Assembly: GCA_905221605.1 (NCBI GenBank)
Contig: CAJNDS010001691.1
Coordinates: 116,495 to 180,494, forward strand
Source: Symbiodinium natans
Lineage: Eukaryota; Sar; Dinophyceae; Suessiales; Symbiodiniaceae
Direction: 5' to 3'
DNA: 64,000 nucleotides
Part shown: positions 9,189 through 18,760 of the stretch, in pieces
Layout: every line of letters begins with the position of its first letter
Position numbering within the stretch: the stretch's first letter is position 1
The notes under the pieces: generated by a model
Databases searched by the model: none
Told to the model about the DNA's origin: nothing
Seen by the model: the letters and a program-made list of their open reading frames with translations, nothing else
Program-made: the position numbers and the translations under genes

Positions 9189-12100
9189 TGCTCGGCAGAG
9201 CTGGTGCGGTCGAACGCTCGAAGAGTGGCCAAGCTTCCTTGTGTACGATGAGCAGCGTGTCCTTGGCGGTGTCCCCGGCAGCGGTGAGTCGAGGCCCGGA
9301 GAGAGAAGTTGCTCTGAAGGCCGACCGATCTGTGAATCGGGTGGCCTTTCTCATCTGTAGCCCCATAGGAGCAGTGATCTGCGCGTTGTCGTGGTCGACA
9401 TCCAGGTATGTCCTGCTCGATGGGCACGAGAAGTGAACTTCTCCATGATGACGTGTTCCAATGGGTCTCGATCACAAAACCTCGCTTGGCTTCCACTTGT
9501 CGGGATACCAGCTCACGCACAAAGTTCATCACACTCTGTTCCTCAGCTTGCAGCGCGTCACGTTCGCCCGCACTTGCATCCTTAGTTCCGGCAAAGGACG
9601 CTGGCCCAAACGGCGAAATCACAATGACTTCAGGCTCTGACCTCATCTGTGCATCAAGTAGGCATTGTTGATGCCTTGGGTCAGCGATGTTCCATCCATA
9701 TCTGAGGTCCACAGGGAAGACAACGGACAGCCCGGCAAGGAGTGCAATGTATGACAGCCGTCCAGCACCAACACCAATCTCCCAGAATTGGCCCTTTCGC
9801 TTTGCCCTTTGGCTGTGTCGCCACTGGTCGTAGTTGCTGGGGTTCACCGCTCGGTAGCCTGACTTTGTGTGGTACTCCTCCGTTGTGCCTTGATAGAAAT
9901 TTGACATGGCGCGAAGACGATGGTCAGGTAGCTCATGTGGGAGAGAGTCACCTTCGTACATAGTCGGCCTGGTGAACAGAGACTCGACCTCGGCAGCGAA
10001 CATGACCTCTGTCGTGACGACACTGGTGGGCAAAACACTTGACGGAGACGAGCTGCTGTGTAGACGCCCCGCAGTCTCGAGCGGCGCTGCTGTAGCTGTC
10101 GGCGGTAATTGCTCATCTATGAACTGCACGCTCTTCTTTTCACCAGTGTCCACTGTGGTCTTGAGTGTTGGTGGCTCCTCGGCGGTTGAGTCCTCGTAGT
10201 GCATGACGTTCGGCTTGATTGTCGTCAATGGTGGGTCATCATGGTGACTCCGCTTTGGCTTTGCTGTCGTCGGCCGCATGTACCATGTTCTCACGTCTGT
10301 CCAGCGCTTGCGGGAGTTCTCGCGGGCCTTGACCATAAAGCTTCGAGCCTTCTCGGCTTCAGCCTGGTACTCCTTGGCGTTCGATTTCTCGTCCAACGGC
10401 AGGAGGTAGTGCTTGGAGTCGGTGTACAGCAAGCGGATGAGGCAGAAGTCGTTGTCGCCCTCGGGGATGATCAAAAGTCCATCCTTGTTCTCGAACCAAT
10501 TTGCTGCCAGCACAGCTCGCATGCCAACCAGCGCGGGATTTCCAACTAAAGCCGGACACATGCTGGCCTCGCCGCCGATGACGTCCGCCTTGTAATGCGC
10601 ACCAGTGACGCCGTCGAGCATGGGCAGCATCATTTTGATCTCGCCGAGGGTGGTATCTGCCGAGCCGCTTATTCCTGTCACCTCTGAGCGCTTCGATTTC
10701 CACTCCAGCGTGTCGTTCACGACCTGTGCTTGGTCCACGTTCGCCAGCAGGTCGCGGAGTGTCTCGGAGCCAACCAAACCATTCGCCGCTCCTGGGTCGA
10801 TGATTAAACCTCGTCTTCTGTGACCATCGACCGTGTGAAAGATCTCATCGACATCGGGCTTCTCGTGGTAGGTCCTGTGCTTCTCGACGTTCTCGTCATC
10901 ACTGTCGCTGCTGCTTTTGCGGAAGAAGAATGCCAGGTTCTTCTCAAGTTTCTTGTTCGCCTCGACGCTGTCCTCGGTGCTCGCACGTGCTTCAGCTTCA
11001 GCAGCCAATGGCCGCCCGGTTCGCTCCAGCTTCAACAGGTCCTCGAAGTATTCACTCTTGGTCGCGGCGTCGGAGGATATGTTGAAGTACTTGGTGGAGG
11101 CCTTGGCAGACGATGTCCTCTTCGGAGAATCTCCAAGATGCAAACCTTGTCGGACATGGCGAAGCTGGTAGTCGTAGTAGGCGGCTTCGTCCTCGTAGTT
11201 CATGTAGTAGCGTGGCCCCCAGGATCCTTTTGAGCCGTATCCCTTGCCACGCCCCTTGTAGCCGCCGTTGCCCTTGGGTCGCCATTTGCCTTTTCCTTTG
11301 CTCTTGCCTTTGCCGAAGTTGCCTTTGCCGAAGTTGCCTTTGCCGAAGTTGCCTTTGCCCTTCGGAGAGCGGTCCGGAGAATACGACTGGCCTTTTCCCC
11401 GAACTGGACAATCGGCTGCCATGTGCCACTTGCTTCCGCAAACGTGGCACCCGGTGCCGAAAGCACCTTTGCCTTTGCTGCGCGCTCCACCCGCACTAAA
11501 GACGCCGTCAGGCTCGGGCTCCACCGGACGACCTTCTCCCTGGTAGCCTGGCTCCATGGCAGGCTCCCCGGCCCAAGCTTCGTACTCATACGGGTCGAAG
11601 AACTCCTCTTCGTCCTCGTACCAGACTTCCTCGCCAGGGTACTCTTCCTCGGCATATGACCAGGGATCCTCACTCCACCATGCTTCAGCCCAGTAGCTGG
11701 TGTCCTCTTCTTCCCAGGCCTCGCGCGCAGAAGAGTTCTTGTCGTCCTCGTAGAACACGTCTCCAGTGTTGCCAGCCTTTTCGACGCGATGGGACAAGCG
11801 AACAGCCAGGCCCCTGATGTCGTGGAACCTGCTGAGGTCGCCGTGCACCTGAAGCCGAAGGTCATCCAAGTGCCGTTGTGAAAGGCCGCTCTGCTTCATC
11901 CACAAATAACTTTTCGCCACGTTGTTCATGTCCAGACCGGCCTTCTCTCTGGCTTCCTCGTATCGCAAGTCCCATTCGGCAGCGTACTCCTGGAGCTCCT
12001 GGTTGTGCGGGCGCCTGTGCTCAAAGAACATCTCCAGCGCCCGCGTGGTCTGCGTCTCATCTGTGTCGCCGAAGGCATCTCGAAGAGCATTGCACAGCGC

Positions 12101-12442
12101 TTGCACTCCCGAAGGGATATGGGCCTGCAGCACAGTCACTCCATCGTTGGGGTCGATGACCTCGTCGACGCTCAACCTGACCAGCGCTGCATCGCCCACA
12201 TCGTAGGTGCCGTCCGGGCGGATCAACTTCAACTCCAGAGCAATCCGCTGGGCACGGCCTTGAAGCCTTCCTGCCACCAGTGGCCCAATGACTTCGTCCG
12301 GGCATTCTGTGCAACGGTACCACAGCTTCAACTTCGCAAAGTAAGTCTTCAAGGGATATGCTTCAACACCTGGTCGCCAACCAGGCGGCGTGTCTTTTCG
12401 CCACTCGTCCAATGGCACGCCTCCAGTCGATGGAAGTGCCAT
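8885..12442 (-). CDS. gag: copia Gag-protease polyprotein with methyltransferase-like domain
   Basis: This 1,185-residue frame encodes capsid/nucleocapsid, protease and a further domain. I chose the ATG at 12440-12442 (MALPSTGGVP) because it opens the recognisable Gag core. The frame itself is open further upstream, through the LTR, to an ATG at 12970. The domains in order are: Gag core (about 1-230); an acidic Trp/Tyr/Glu-rich stretch (about 231-300); a CCHC zinc knuckle (C332, C335, H340, C345; DNA 11408-11449); a Gly-Lys-rich basic tail with three NFGKG repeats (about 346-407); a protease motif IDPGAANGLVG with D549, where DTG or DSG would be usual; a linker; and a class I methyltransferase-like segment (about 884-1009; EIGVGAG, ISPFGPASF, FVIET). 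The last roughly 100 codons overlap pol in the -1 phase, and the native C-terminal residues are probably those of the pol frame. Processing is presumably by its own protease. Family assignment is firm; the methyltransferase call is inference. Confidence 0.88.
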   Translation of the reverse strand: MALPSTGGVPLDEWRKDTPPGWRPGVEAYPLKTYFAKLKLWYRCTECPDEVIGPLVAGRLQGRAQRIALELKLIRPDGTYDVGDAALVRLSVDEVIDPNDGVTVLQAHIPSGVQALCNALRDAFGDTDETQTTRALEMFFEHRRPHNQELQEYAAEWDLRYEEAREKAGLDMNNVAKSYLWMKQSGLSQRHLDDLRLQVHGDLSRFHDIRGLAVRLSHRVEKAGNTGDVFYEDDKNSSAREAWEEEDTSYWAEAWWSEDPWSYAEEEYPGEEVWYEDEEEFFDPYEYEAWAGEPAMEPGYQGEGRPVEPEPDGVFSAGGARSKGKGAFGTGCHVCGSKWHMAADCPVRGKGQSYSPDRSPKGKGNFGKGNFGKGNFGKGKSKGKGKWRPKGNGGYKGRGKGYGSKGSWGPRYYMNYEDEAAYYDYQLRHVRQGLHLGDSPKRTSSAKASTKYFNISSDAATKSEYFEDLLKLERTGRPLAAEAEARASTEDSVEANKKLEKNLAFFFRKSSSDSDDENVEKHRTYHEKPDVDEIFHTVDGHRRRGLIIDPGAANGLVGSETLRDLLANVDQAQVVNDTLEWKSKRSEVTGISGSADTTLGEIKMMLPMLDGVTGAHYKADVIGGEASMCPALVGNPALVGMRAVLAANWFENKDGLLIIPEGDNDFCLIRLLYTDSKHYLLPLDEKSNAKEYQAEAEKARSFMVKARENSRKRWTDVRTWYMRPTTAKPKRSHHDDPPLTTIKPNVMHYEDSTAEEPPTLKTTVDTGEKKSVQFIDEQLPPTATAAPLETAGRLHSSSSPSSVLPTSVVTTEVMFAAEVESLFTRPTMYEGDSLPHELPDHRLRAMSNFYQGTTEEYHTKSGYRAVNPSNYDQWRHSQRAKRKGQFWEIGVGAGRLSYIALLAGLSVVFPVDLRYGWNIADPRHQQCLLDAQMRSEPEVIVISPFGPASFAGTKDASAGERDALQAEEQSVMNFVRELVSRQVEAKRGFVIETHWNTSSWRSSLLVPIEQDIPGCRPRQRADHCSYGATDEKGHPIHRSVGLQSNFSLRASTHRCRGHRQGHAAHRTQGSLATLRAFDRTSSAEQWSRTSRSLWPDMIVRASSGTSARNVRKGETHLPERNTLWFHENADMPVPCPHRTPEPLQAVNLLMNRNLNLQSEQRWSRHCRNLWMSSNNELLRNRTWTK
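9416..9793 (-). other. methyltransferase-like domain inside the copia polyprotein
   Basis: Residues about 884-1009 of the Gag-protease frame. The pattern is QFWEIGVGAG (motif I, SAM-binding loop), a strand ending in VFPVDLRYGW (the acidic position after strand 2), EVIVISPFGPASF (the place of the SPPC motif of cytosine-5 methyltransferases) and GFVIETHW (the place of the ENV motif). The order and spacing fit a class I SAM-dependent fold. Cytosine methyltransferases captured by dinoflagellate retrotransposons have been reported. Here the Cys expected after Pro is absent, so a catalytic role is doubtful. Confidence 0.6.
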
Positions 12443-12828
12443 TTCTTTCACACCGAAGCCACGCAGTAGATCTCGAACTGATCCGTGTAGTAGGCCTTGC
12501 GGAGAAGCGTGTAGAAGGTCCGGATCACCTCCTGGCAGTAGGGCTCGTTCACCGATGGCCGCCGGCGCGTCGCCGCCAAATGAGGCAGTGGTCGCCCAGA
12601 GGCCACCGCACAAGGAGAAAAGAAGCAGCAAGATCGCTGCCAAAACTTTGGTCCCCCGAAGGAGTCCGATCGTGGTGCTCGTGGGTCGCAAGACCGAAGA
12701 GGTCGTCGAAAATCGCGTAGAAGATGTCGTCGTTGTTGCGGGCCACAGCACCGCAGTCGTCTCGGGAGACGAGGTCGCCGAATGGCGCAAGAGTAGCCCT
12801 CTGGCAGGAGACAAAGCCCCGCTACCAG
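12443..12828 (-). other. gag leader, open in frame with gag
   Basis: About 386 bp between the LTR and the chosen gag ATG. It has no stop in the gag phase. Translated, it would give a hydrophobic segment (VLAAILLLLFSLCGGLW) that resembles a signal anchor, followed by an Ala/Gly/Leu-rich stretch. There is no in-frame ATG in the leader itself; the upstream in-frame ATGs lie in and beyond the LTR. It may simply be a leader that happens to be open. Confidence 0.5.
12816..12827 (-). promoter_or_regulatory. primer-binding site (initiator Met tRNA-like)
   Basis: TGGTAGCGGGGC on the minus strand begins one base after the 5' LTR. It starts with the TGG complementary to a tRNA CCA end, and TGGTAGCG matches the first eight bases of the initiator-Met primer site used by yeast Ty1. 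The source tRNA of this host is unknown, so the assignment beyond the leading TGG is tentative. Confidence 0.65.
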
Positions 12829-12935
12829 AATCAAATCTGGTACACTTATTCGACTCAAGCCGGCTTCGGTGATTGCGTCTGATGACCCCTGAGACAAGCA
12901 TATGACACTGTACATGTCCAGCAGACAATTTGACT
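12829..12935 (-). repeat. 5' LTR of the copia element
   Basis: 107 bp, identical to the copy at 3660-3766. On the minus strand it runs from AGTCAAATTG to GATTTGATT, so its ends form an imperfect inverted repeat (AGTCAAA/TTTGATT) rather than the usual TG...CA. It is very short for a copia LTR. The gag-phase reading frame stays open through the whole LTR. Confidence 0.92.
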
Positions 12936-14356
12936 AGCACGAGAACGCTGTGCCCGAAAAAAGCGTTCAAAGTGCAAGCACTTCCAAACTCGCACTTCGA
13001 AAGTGTCCAAACGTGGCCGCAGTGTTTTTGTGCACGCGATCACGAAAGCCTGGGTGCAGTGTTGATTTTGAGGATAGACAAGACACGTCTAGCCAATGTT
13101 CGACACGCAAAAACCTCGAGGTTTGAACGTTTTCCGACGTCCAACTCCACAATGACGCGCGCAAAACACGCGGGGCCGTAACGAGCAGCGTTGCCTACTT
13201 CAGGGCTTAGCGACATGTCGGGTCTCCGGGTTTCTCTGAAACCCCCCGAAAGCCACCCCAAACCCTGAACCCTAAACCCTAAACACTAAACACTAAACCC
13301 TAAACCCTAAACCCTCCCTAAACCCACAGCAAGGCCCTGACGCCAGTGGGGCGGAGGTCCCCCGGGTGGAACGGGCCTCGCCTTAGACGGGCTGGATGTT
13401 TAGGGTTTAGGGTGGAGGGTTTAGGGTTTAGGGGCTTTAGCGCTGTTACAGTCGGGTTTTGGTGGTTGTTCGGGTCCAGGGCTTCTACAGCTTTATACAT
13501 GGCGTTCTAGGCTTGTGCACTCCCGCCCCCGCTGGCCTGTTGCCGAGGCCGGCCATGCTGTTGAACCGACTCCACCAGATTCTCTGGCTCCCAGAAAGCC
13601 CGCTGCTCACTACTCCCTACAGCAACTCCCGAGAGGCGCGCAGAATGGCCTCCGCTGTGCGGCCCTCAATAAGATGTACCTCGCTCAACCGTAGACTGTT
13701 CTCTCAGCCACAACAGGGTGTGAGGGCTCTGATCCTACATGTGCGCATTCAGTGAAACGAGCTGAGCCAGTTGGGACGGAGGCCGGCGGTGCTGGGCTTT
13801 GTGGATAACATGACACTCGGGCTAATCCAGATAGTGAAGACGATTCGGGAAGCACAAGGGTTTGTAGGGGTGTCTAAGTTTCAGAGCAACTCGGAGTTTG
13901 GCAAGGTTCTCTAGAGAAACTTGGCAGGTTCTTTTGTTCGCGCGTTGCTGAAGGATGTTTCAGAGATTAGAGGGGTTGCGGCTCCAGATCATATCCTGCC
14001 CTCGATCTATGCAATACGATTTAGCACACAGCCAAGCAGCCACGAACCTCGAACAACTTGGCAAGGGTTTGGGGTTGTAGGCTAGGGTTGCAAGGTGACT
14101 TTCTTGCATGCTCGAGAAGCCTCTTTGGCTCTTCTGCTGCTACCCTCCAAATATGGAAGCACTTCGGCAAGCAAGAAAAAATAAGGAAGTTCCCAAAACC
14201 CTAAACCCTCCAAAAAAGCCTGAGCCCTTCACTCCAAACCCTGCAAGCAATCCTAGGCCCTCGGCCCTAGCCCCACCACCACCTGTTGAGACATGGCCGG
14301 TGCTGGGAGCGCCACTCGCAGCAAGAAAAACAGCAGGATTTTACGAGTTTACTCGG
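12936..14356. other. gene-free mosaic right of copia
   Basis: 12940-13256 is unique sequence. Small telomeric blocks lie at 13258-13325 and 13399-13433. 13440-14350 is unique sequence with CCTAAACCCTCC-like scraps. No motif-bearing frame. Confidence 0.6.
13258..13325 (-). repeat. CCCTAAA block
   Basis: About nine units, including two CACTAAA. A TTTAGGG block follows in the opposite orientation at 13399-13433. Confidence 0.92.
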
Positions 14357-14453
14357 AACCCTAAACCCTAAACCCTAAACCCAAAACCCTAAACCCTGAA
14401 CCCTAAACCCTAAACCCTAAGCCCTAAACCCTAAACCCTAAACCCTAAACCCT
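14357..14453 (-). repeat. CCCTAAA block
   Basis: About 14 units. Confidence 0.95.
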
Positions 14454-14735
14454 TCGCTTTCTGGTTTAGGAGTTTGGGGTTCTGAATTGTGGTAGTCCAG
14501 CAGCCAACTTTTTTGGTTGATCACTTGGACGGGGACCTTGAACTAAACGAAGAGAAAAGGGTTTCGGGTTTAGGGTTTAGGGATTAGGGTTTAGGTACCA
14601 CTGGGCTACCAAGGATTTATTCTGGCAAGCAAGCCTTGGCTTCCTTACTTGGACAAGGTGCGGAGCCCTCGCAACTTCAGAAGCGAGGTGGGAGGCAACT
14701 AAAAACAACGCCGAGGCCAAGGAGAAGTTGATCTG

Positions 14736-14835
14736 CCCTAAACCCTAAACCCTAAACCCTAAACCCTAAACCCTAAACCCTAAACCCTAAACCCTGAACC
14801 CTGAACCCTAAACCCTAAACCCTAAACCCTAAACC
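14736..14835 (-). repeat. CCCTAAA block
   Basis: About 14 units, two of them CCCTGAA. Confidence 0.95.
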
Positions 14836-14944
14836 AGGCGGGTCTAAGCTTTGAGGGCACAGGTCGGAGGTTCTCTACCTCTCGGCGAGCTTAAGATACT
14901 TCGGCCGTACAAGGCCCTGCAAAACGTCAACCCCAATCCCTCCC

Positions 14945-15224
14945 TAGGGTTTAGGGTTTAGGGTTTAGGGTTTAGGGTTTAGGGTTTAGGGTTTAGGGTT
15001 TAGGGTTTAGGGTTTAGGGTTTAGGGTTTAGGGTTTAGGTTTAGTTAGGGTTTAGGGTTTAGGGTTTTGGGTTTAGGGTTTAGGGTTTAGGGTTTAGGGT
15101 TTAGGGTTTAGGGTTTAGGGTTTAGGGTTTAGGGTTTAGGGTTTAGGGTTTAGGGTTTAGGGTTTAGGGTTTAGGGTTTAGGGTTTCGGGTTTCGGGTTT
15201 CGGGTTTAGGGCTTAGGGTTTGGG
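14945..15224 (+). repeat. long TTTAGGG block
   Basis: About 40 units and nearly perfect, ending in a run of TTTCGGG variants. One of the two longest blocks in the window. Confidence 0.97.
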
Positions 15225-15379
15225 CTTTACAGGCTCCAAAACCTGTACTGATCAATCCTTTGCCCCCAAAAGGCACTGCGACGTACAAGCTCAACCACGC
15301 GCACTTTGGCTGCAGCAAGCTCAGCTTGAGATCGCACAGGTTGAAGTTCGAGAGGTCATGGCCTGGTGTCTTAAGGCTC

Positions 15380-15426
15380 AACCCTAAACCCTAAACCCTA
15401 AACCCTAAACCCTAAATCCTAAACCC
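15380..15426 (-). repeat. CCCTAAA block
   Basis: Six to seven units. Confidence 0.92.
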
Positions 15427-15679
15427 AGCTTCGTGGGTTGCAAGTGAAGTCATTGTACCTATTGCCCAAGCAGCTTTGAAGGTTTGAGGCGATGTACTTT
15501 TGGGGTCCAGGGCGCCCACTTAGGGTTGTCCACTCCCCACGCACTGCAGACATGCACGAAGAATCTCAGTGGTAGAAGAGGTGTCGAGGCTGCCTGGTCT
15601 TAGAGAAGTCTGTCTGCCATGGACGTGCGGAGGAGATAACAGTACTTGTAAACTTTTGCGAACGAGGCGAAAACGCTAA

Positions 15680-15790
15680 AACCCTGAACCCTAAACCCTA
15701 AACCCTAAACCCTAAACCCTAAACCCTAAACCCTAAACCCTAAACCCTAAACACTAAACCCTAAACCCTAAACCCTAAACTCTAAACCCG
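15680..15790 (-). repeat. CCCTAAA block
   Basis: About 16 units, followed about 130 bp later by the opposite orientation (15919-15985) next to a G15 run. Confidence 0.95.
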
Positions 15791-15918
15791 AAAAAACCCA
15801 TTGAAGGAACGTTTGGAGGCCTCATCCTTTCTCTTTGGCCTTCCGGCGCACACCAGGAGCCTAAGACATCGTCGCGCGAAAGGAGCGGGGGGGGGGGGGG
15901 GGATAGGGTTTTCACAAG

Positions 15919-15985
15919 GGTTTAGGGTTTAGGGTTTAGGGTTTAGGGTTTAGGGTTTAGGGTTTAGGGTTTAGGGTTTAGGGTC
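15919..15985 (+). repeat. TTTAGGG block
   Basis: About nine units. Confidence 0.95.
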
Positions 15986-15989
15986 TTGG

Positions 15990-17640
15990 CCCAGAGCATC
16001 CCACATCCCCTAAGCTCAAAAGGTTCGAGGCTTCTAGGCTTCAGGGACTTTAAAGGGCTTACGGATTGAAGAGCTTTAGGATCTGTCTGAGGGTTTAGTT
16101 AAGTCTTTGTTCGCTCGTGTGTGGGCGGGGTGGCCCAAATGGTAGGATCCCTTTAAAATTCGGCAACCCCCCATATGTCTGGCTTCAAAACTTGGATCTT
16201 CTGCGTTTCGAATCCCCCGACTCCAATCCGTCAACGACGCATCTCACCGGCTCTTCGACTCAGGGTTAGAATCTACTTGAAGGTTTCCGAAATTAGGGGT
16301 ACGTCGTGGTGCTTTGGATCGTTCAGGGTTTAGGTTCTGGGTTTAGGCTGTTTTGATTTGTGGCTTAGCTCGGGTGTTTGGGTGAGTGCAGAGTCGGAGG
16401 GCCTCCATTTTCGACCGGAAAACTCAACTTGGTTCAGGCTCAGGCAAAAAAAGATGATCGTTGCTGGATTCAAGCCCTATACTACTCCCTAGGCCTCTTC
16501 ATCCTGCCCTCTGTTTTTTCTGCACGGCGGGGCCGGACCTGAAACCCCCAACCCCAAACTCACGAGTCGTTAGAGGGCTGAAGCCCACTGAGTTTAGGGT
16601 TTCGGGTTTAGGGCTTAGGTTTTAGGGTTTAGGGTTTAGGCAACATCACTCACGGAATGCTTATGCTCGCCTAACTTTCACCACTCATGAGCGCCGGGCA
16701 CCGCAATTTGGGAGCGACGCCGCTCCGTGCTTCCTTCCAGATCGGCGCGGGCAAGCGGCGAGAGGTAGACACTTAGACTTACCCTGTAGTACACATGATC
16801 ATATACCTACATAGAGTACCATATGTATATATATATATATATACATATCTGTAAATAAAATACACCCACAGCACGAATCTGGGTCTTGGAATTTAATAGT
16901 AGACCTGGCAAAATCGCAAATCGCCACATATGTCCTGTAGGGCACAGTTAGTAGGGCTTGTTGTGCCGAACCTAACCAGGCCTTACCATACGAGTATGGC
17001 TTTGAGTTCTTGGGGTTCAAGCCATGGCGCACCAGGTCTAGAACTCTACGCGTACTTTGGATGTAAACGCCGCTCTTCCCTCTCTTCCCGGAAGAGGCAC
17101 CCCGGAGTAAACCCCTGAGAACCACTCAAGTGCAAAGCAAACTGACGACTCTGGCACATTCTGCGACACTCTCGAAAAAGAAAACACCACGTGGCCCCTC
17201 ATCTCGCAGACCAATCTGGCCCTAAACCCTAATCCCTAAACCCTACACCCTAAACAATCCTGGCCTGTTCTCTTCCCTTTGCTCCCGTTGCTCCCTTGCC
17301 AGCTGCTGCGACAAACGCCTCTAGCAGAGAGATGCAGCGGGAGCAGGGTTTAGGGTTTAGGGTTTAGGGTTCAGGGTTTAGGAGTACAGGCTGTCGTGAT
17401 CGGGTTCTGAAGGGAGGGGGGTTGCAAGGGTGGTACGTAACCCAAGGTTCCTAAAAATACTCCCCACTACTCCTTAAGGCCCCCGGAGCTTCTCCAAGGT
17501 TCCCGAGGTACCTACCCCTAGTTGTCCAGTAACCTGGGGAATTCAAGGTTCACCTTTGGGATTATCAAGGGACTATACTACCCCAAAAAGGTTAAAGGTT
17601 ACTTACTCTACTACTAGGTACCCCCCATGAACCCTCTATT
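15990..17640. other. gene-free segment with TA microsatellite
   Basis: Unique sequence with small telomeric scraps at 16591-16640, 17220-17250 and 17344-17383, and a TA run at about 16824-16846. A TGGCCCAAATGG/TTTCGAATCCC pair near 16140-16210 loosely resembles tRNA promoter boxes but does not fold as a tRNA. Confidence 0.55.
17518..17617. mobile_element. MITE group E, copy 1
   Basis: Left CTAGTTGTCCAGTAACC, right AAAGGTTAAAGGTTACTTAC then CTACTAG. A divergent member of a family whose ends read CTAGTTGCTGAGTA and ACTCAGCTACTAAG. Confidence 0.65.
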
Positions 17641-17645
17641 AAGAA

Positions 17646-17755
17646 CCCAGAGGGTCCATTTGTAGTACCATTATGGAATTACGTACCCAAAACCTTATTT
17701 AGTATGGTTTTTGAGTACCTAAATCCATAATACTAATACAAATGGACCCTCTGGG
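17646..17755. mobile_element. MITE group A, copy 1
   Basis: 110-bp foldback with perfect 19-bp terminal inverted repeats (CCCAGAGGGTCCATTTGTA) and GAA on both sides as a 3-bp target duplication. Only about four differences from the copy at 24591. It has no coding capacity and must have been moved in trans. Confidence 0.9.
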
Positions 17756-17900
17756 GAACCCTATAATTTCAGCTGAGGGCGCGTGTCGCAACCTTCCCTA
17801 CTACAAGCACCCATTGAAAAAGCCGACGTCTGACAAAGGAGGATTTCTGGCTCAGGACGTCCCAAACCCCACATCACCCAAATCCCCCGAACCCTGCACG

Positions 17901-17971
17901 TTTAGGGTTTAGGGTTTAGGGTTTAGGGTTTAGGGTTTAGGGTTTAGGGTTTAGGGTTTAGGGTTTAGGGT
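17901..17971 (+). repeat. TTTAGGG block
   Basis: Ten perfect units. Confidence 0.96.
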
Positions 17972-18670
17972 ATGCCTCAGCTGCTCTTGGCGATTGTTGC
18001 GGCAGCCAAGATAGGACCTCGCGAAGGCCAGAAGTTGGGTTTAACCTAGGCAGGTCGTTGAAACGAGGGAACCTCAAAAACATCAACTTGGACCGCAGAA
18101 GCATCAACGTTGAAACACAAGCAGGTGCCAACTTGAAACACAGATTTTGGCATACCGGCTAGTTTCAAGCTCTCACATGAACATGTTTCAAACGGCTGTG
18201 TTTGCAAAGTTTGGGGTTCGGTGACGGTGTTGGCTGCAGGTCCCTCTTCTGTAAGATCCGCCAGATAGTACAGTATCACATCCCCGCAACACGGGGCACA
18301 GTATGGGCACATGCATCCAAAGCTTGCATTCCCCCAATGTAGCGCGCCTGGAAACCGCGGCTTGAGGGCGATCCACCCTGACCTCGGCTAGCTTGGCGGG
18401 AAAAAAAACGAACACCCCCCCCCCCCCCCCGGCCTCCAAATTTCAGGGTTTAGGTTTTTCCACCCCCCCCCCCCCCCCCCCCCAGTGACTTGCAAGATTG
18501 ATGCCCGCACCTCCCAACAGCCAGCACCCTGAGCCCCAAAGCAAACGTACGGCCTAGAGGGAGCATCGCAGGCTTCTTCTGCCAAAGGCAGCAGGGTTTA
18601 GGTTGCAGCATTGGGGGGGTGAAGTGATGAGGATTGAGGCCTCAACCTTGAAAGGATCTGAAAGGTTTGA

Positions 18671-18760
18671 TATAAGGGTTGGAATAACTACTAGTAGTAT
18701 TCCCTTATGGTCCCTTTATGATTACCCCAAGACCCTATTCTAATTATTCAGGCCCCTATA
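18671..18760. mobile_element. MITE group F, copy 1
   Basis: 90-bp foldback, TATAAGGGTTGGAATAACTA to AATTATTCAGGCCCCTATA, with a central palindromic ACTAGTAGT. It contains TTCCCTTATGGTCCC, shared with the copies below. Confidence 0.68.

Larger units (their letters stand above)
3660..12935 (-). mobile_element. complete Ty1/copia LTR retrotransposon
   Basis: A 9,276-bp element transcribed leftward. It is bounded by two identical 107-bp direct repeats (3660-3766 and 12829-12935) and flanked by AGCA on both sides (3656-3659 and 12936-12939), which fits a 4-bp target-site duplication. Reading on the minus strand, the order is LTR, primer-binding site, gag with CCHC knuckle, aspartic protease, methyltransferase-like segment, integrase, reverse transcriptase, RNase H, membrane/Cys tail, LTR. 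Integrase before RT is the diagnostic order of Ty1/copia. The stretch next to the 3' LTR (3767-3779; AAAGCGG on the minus strand) is only a weak polypurine tract. LTR identity and intact frames suggest recent insertion. The element interrupts the third unit of a roughly 100-bp tandem repeat. Confidence 0.93.

Noticed and set aside
9190-9260. Programmed -1 slippery heptamer at the gag-pol overlap
   Set aside because: No X XXY YYZ heptamer in the gag phase could be found in this stretch.
3916-12872. Many open frames opposite or in other phases of the copia genes
   Set aside because: Shadows of the GC-rich gag and pol frames; none carries motifs of its own.
16131-16215. tRNA-like or SINE-like promoter boxes (TGGCCCAAATGG and TTTCGAATCCC)
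   Set aside because: The T-arm does not pair (bases flanking TTCGAAT are not complementary), the two boxes are too far apart, and no acceptor stem is visible.
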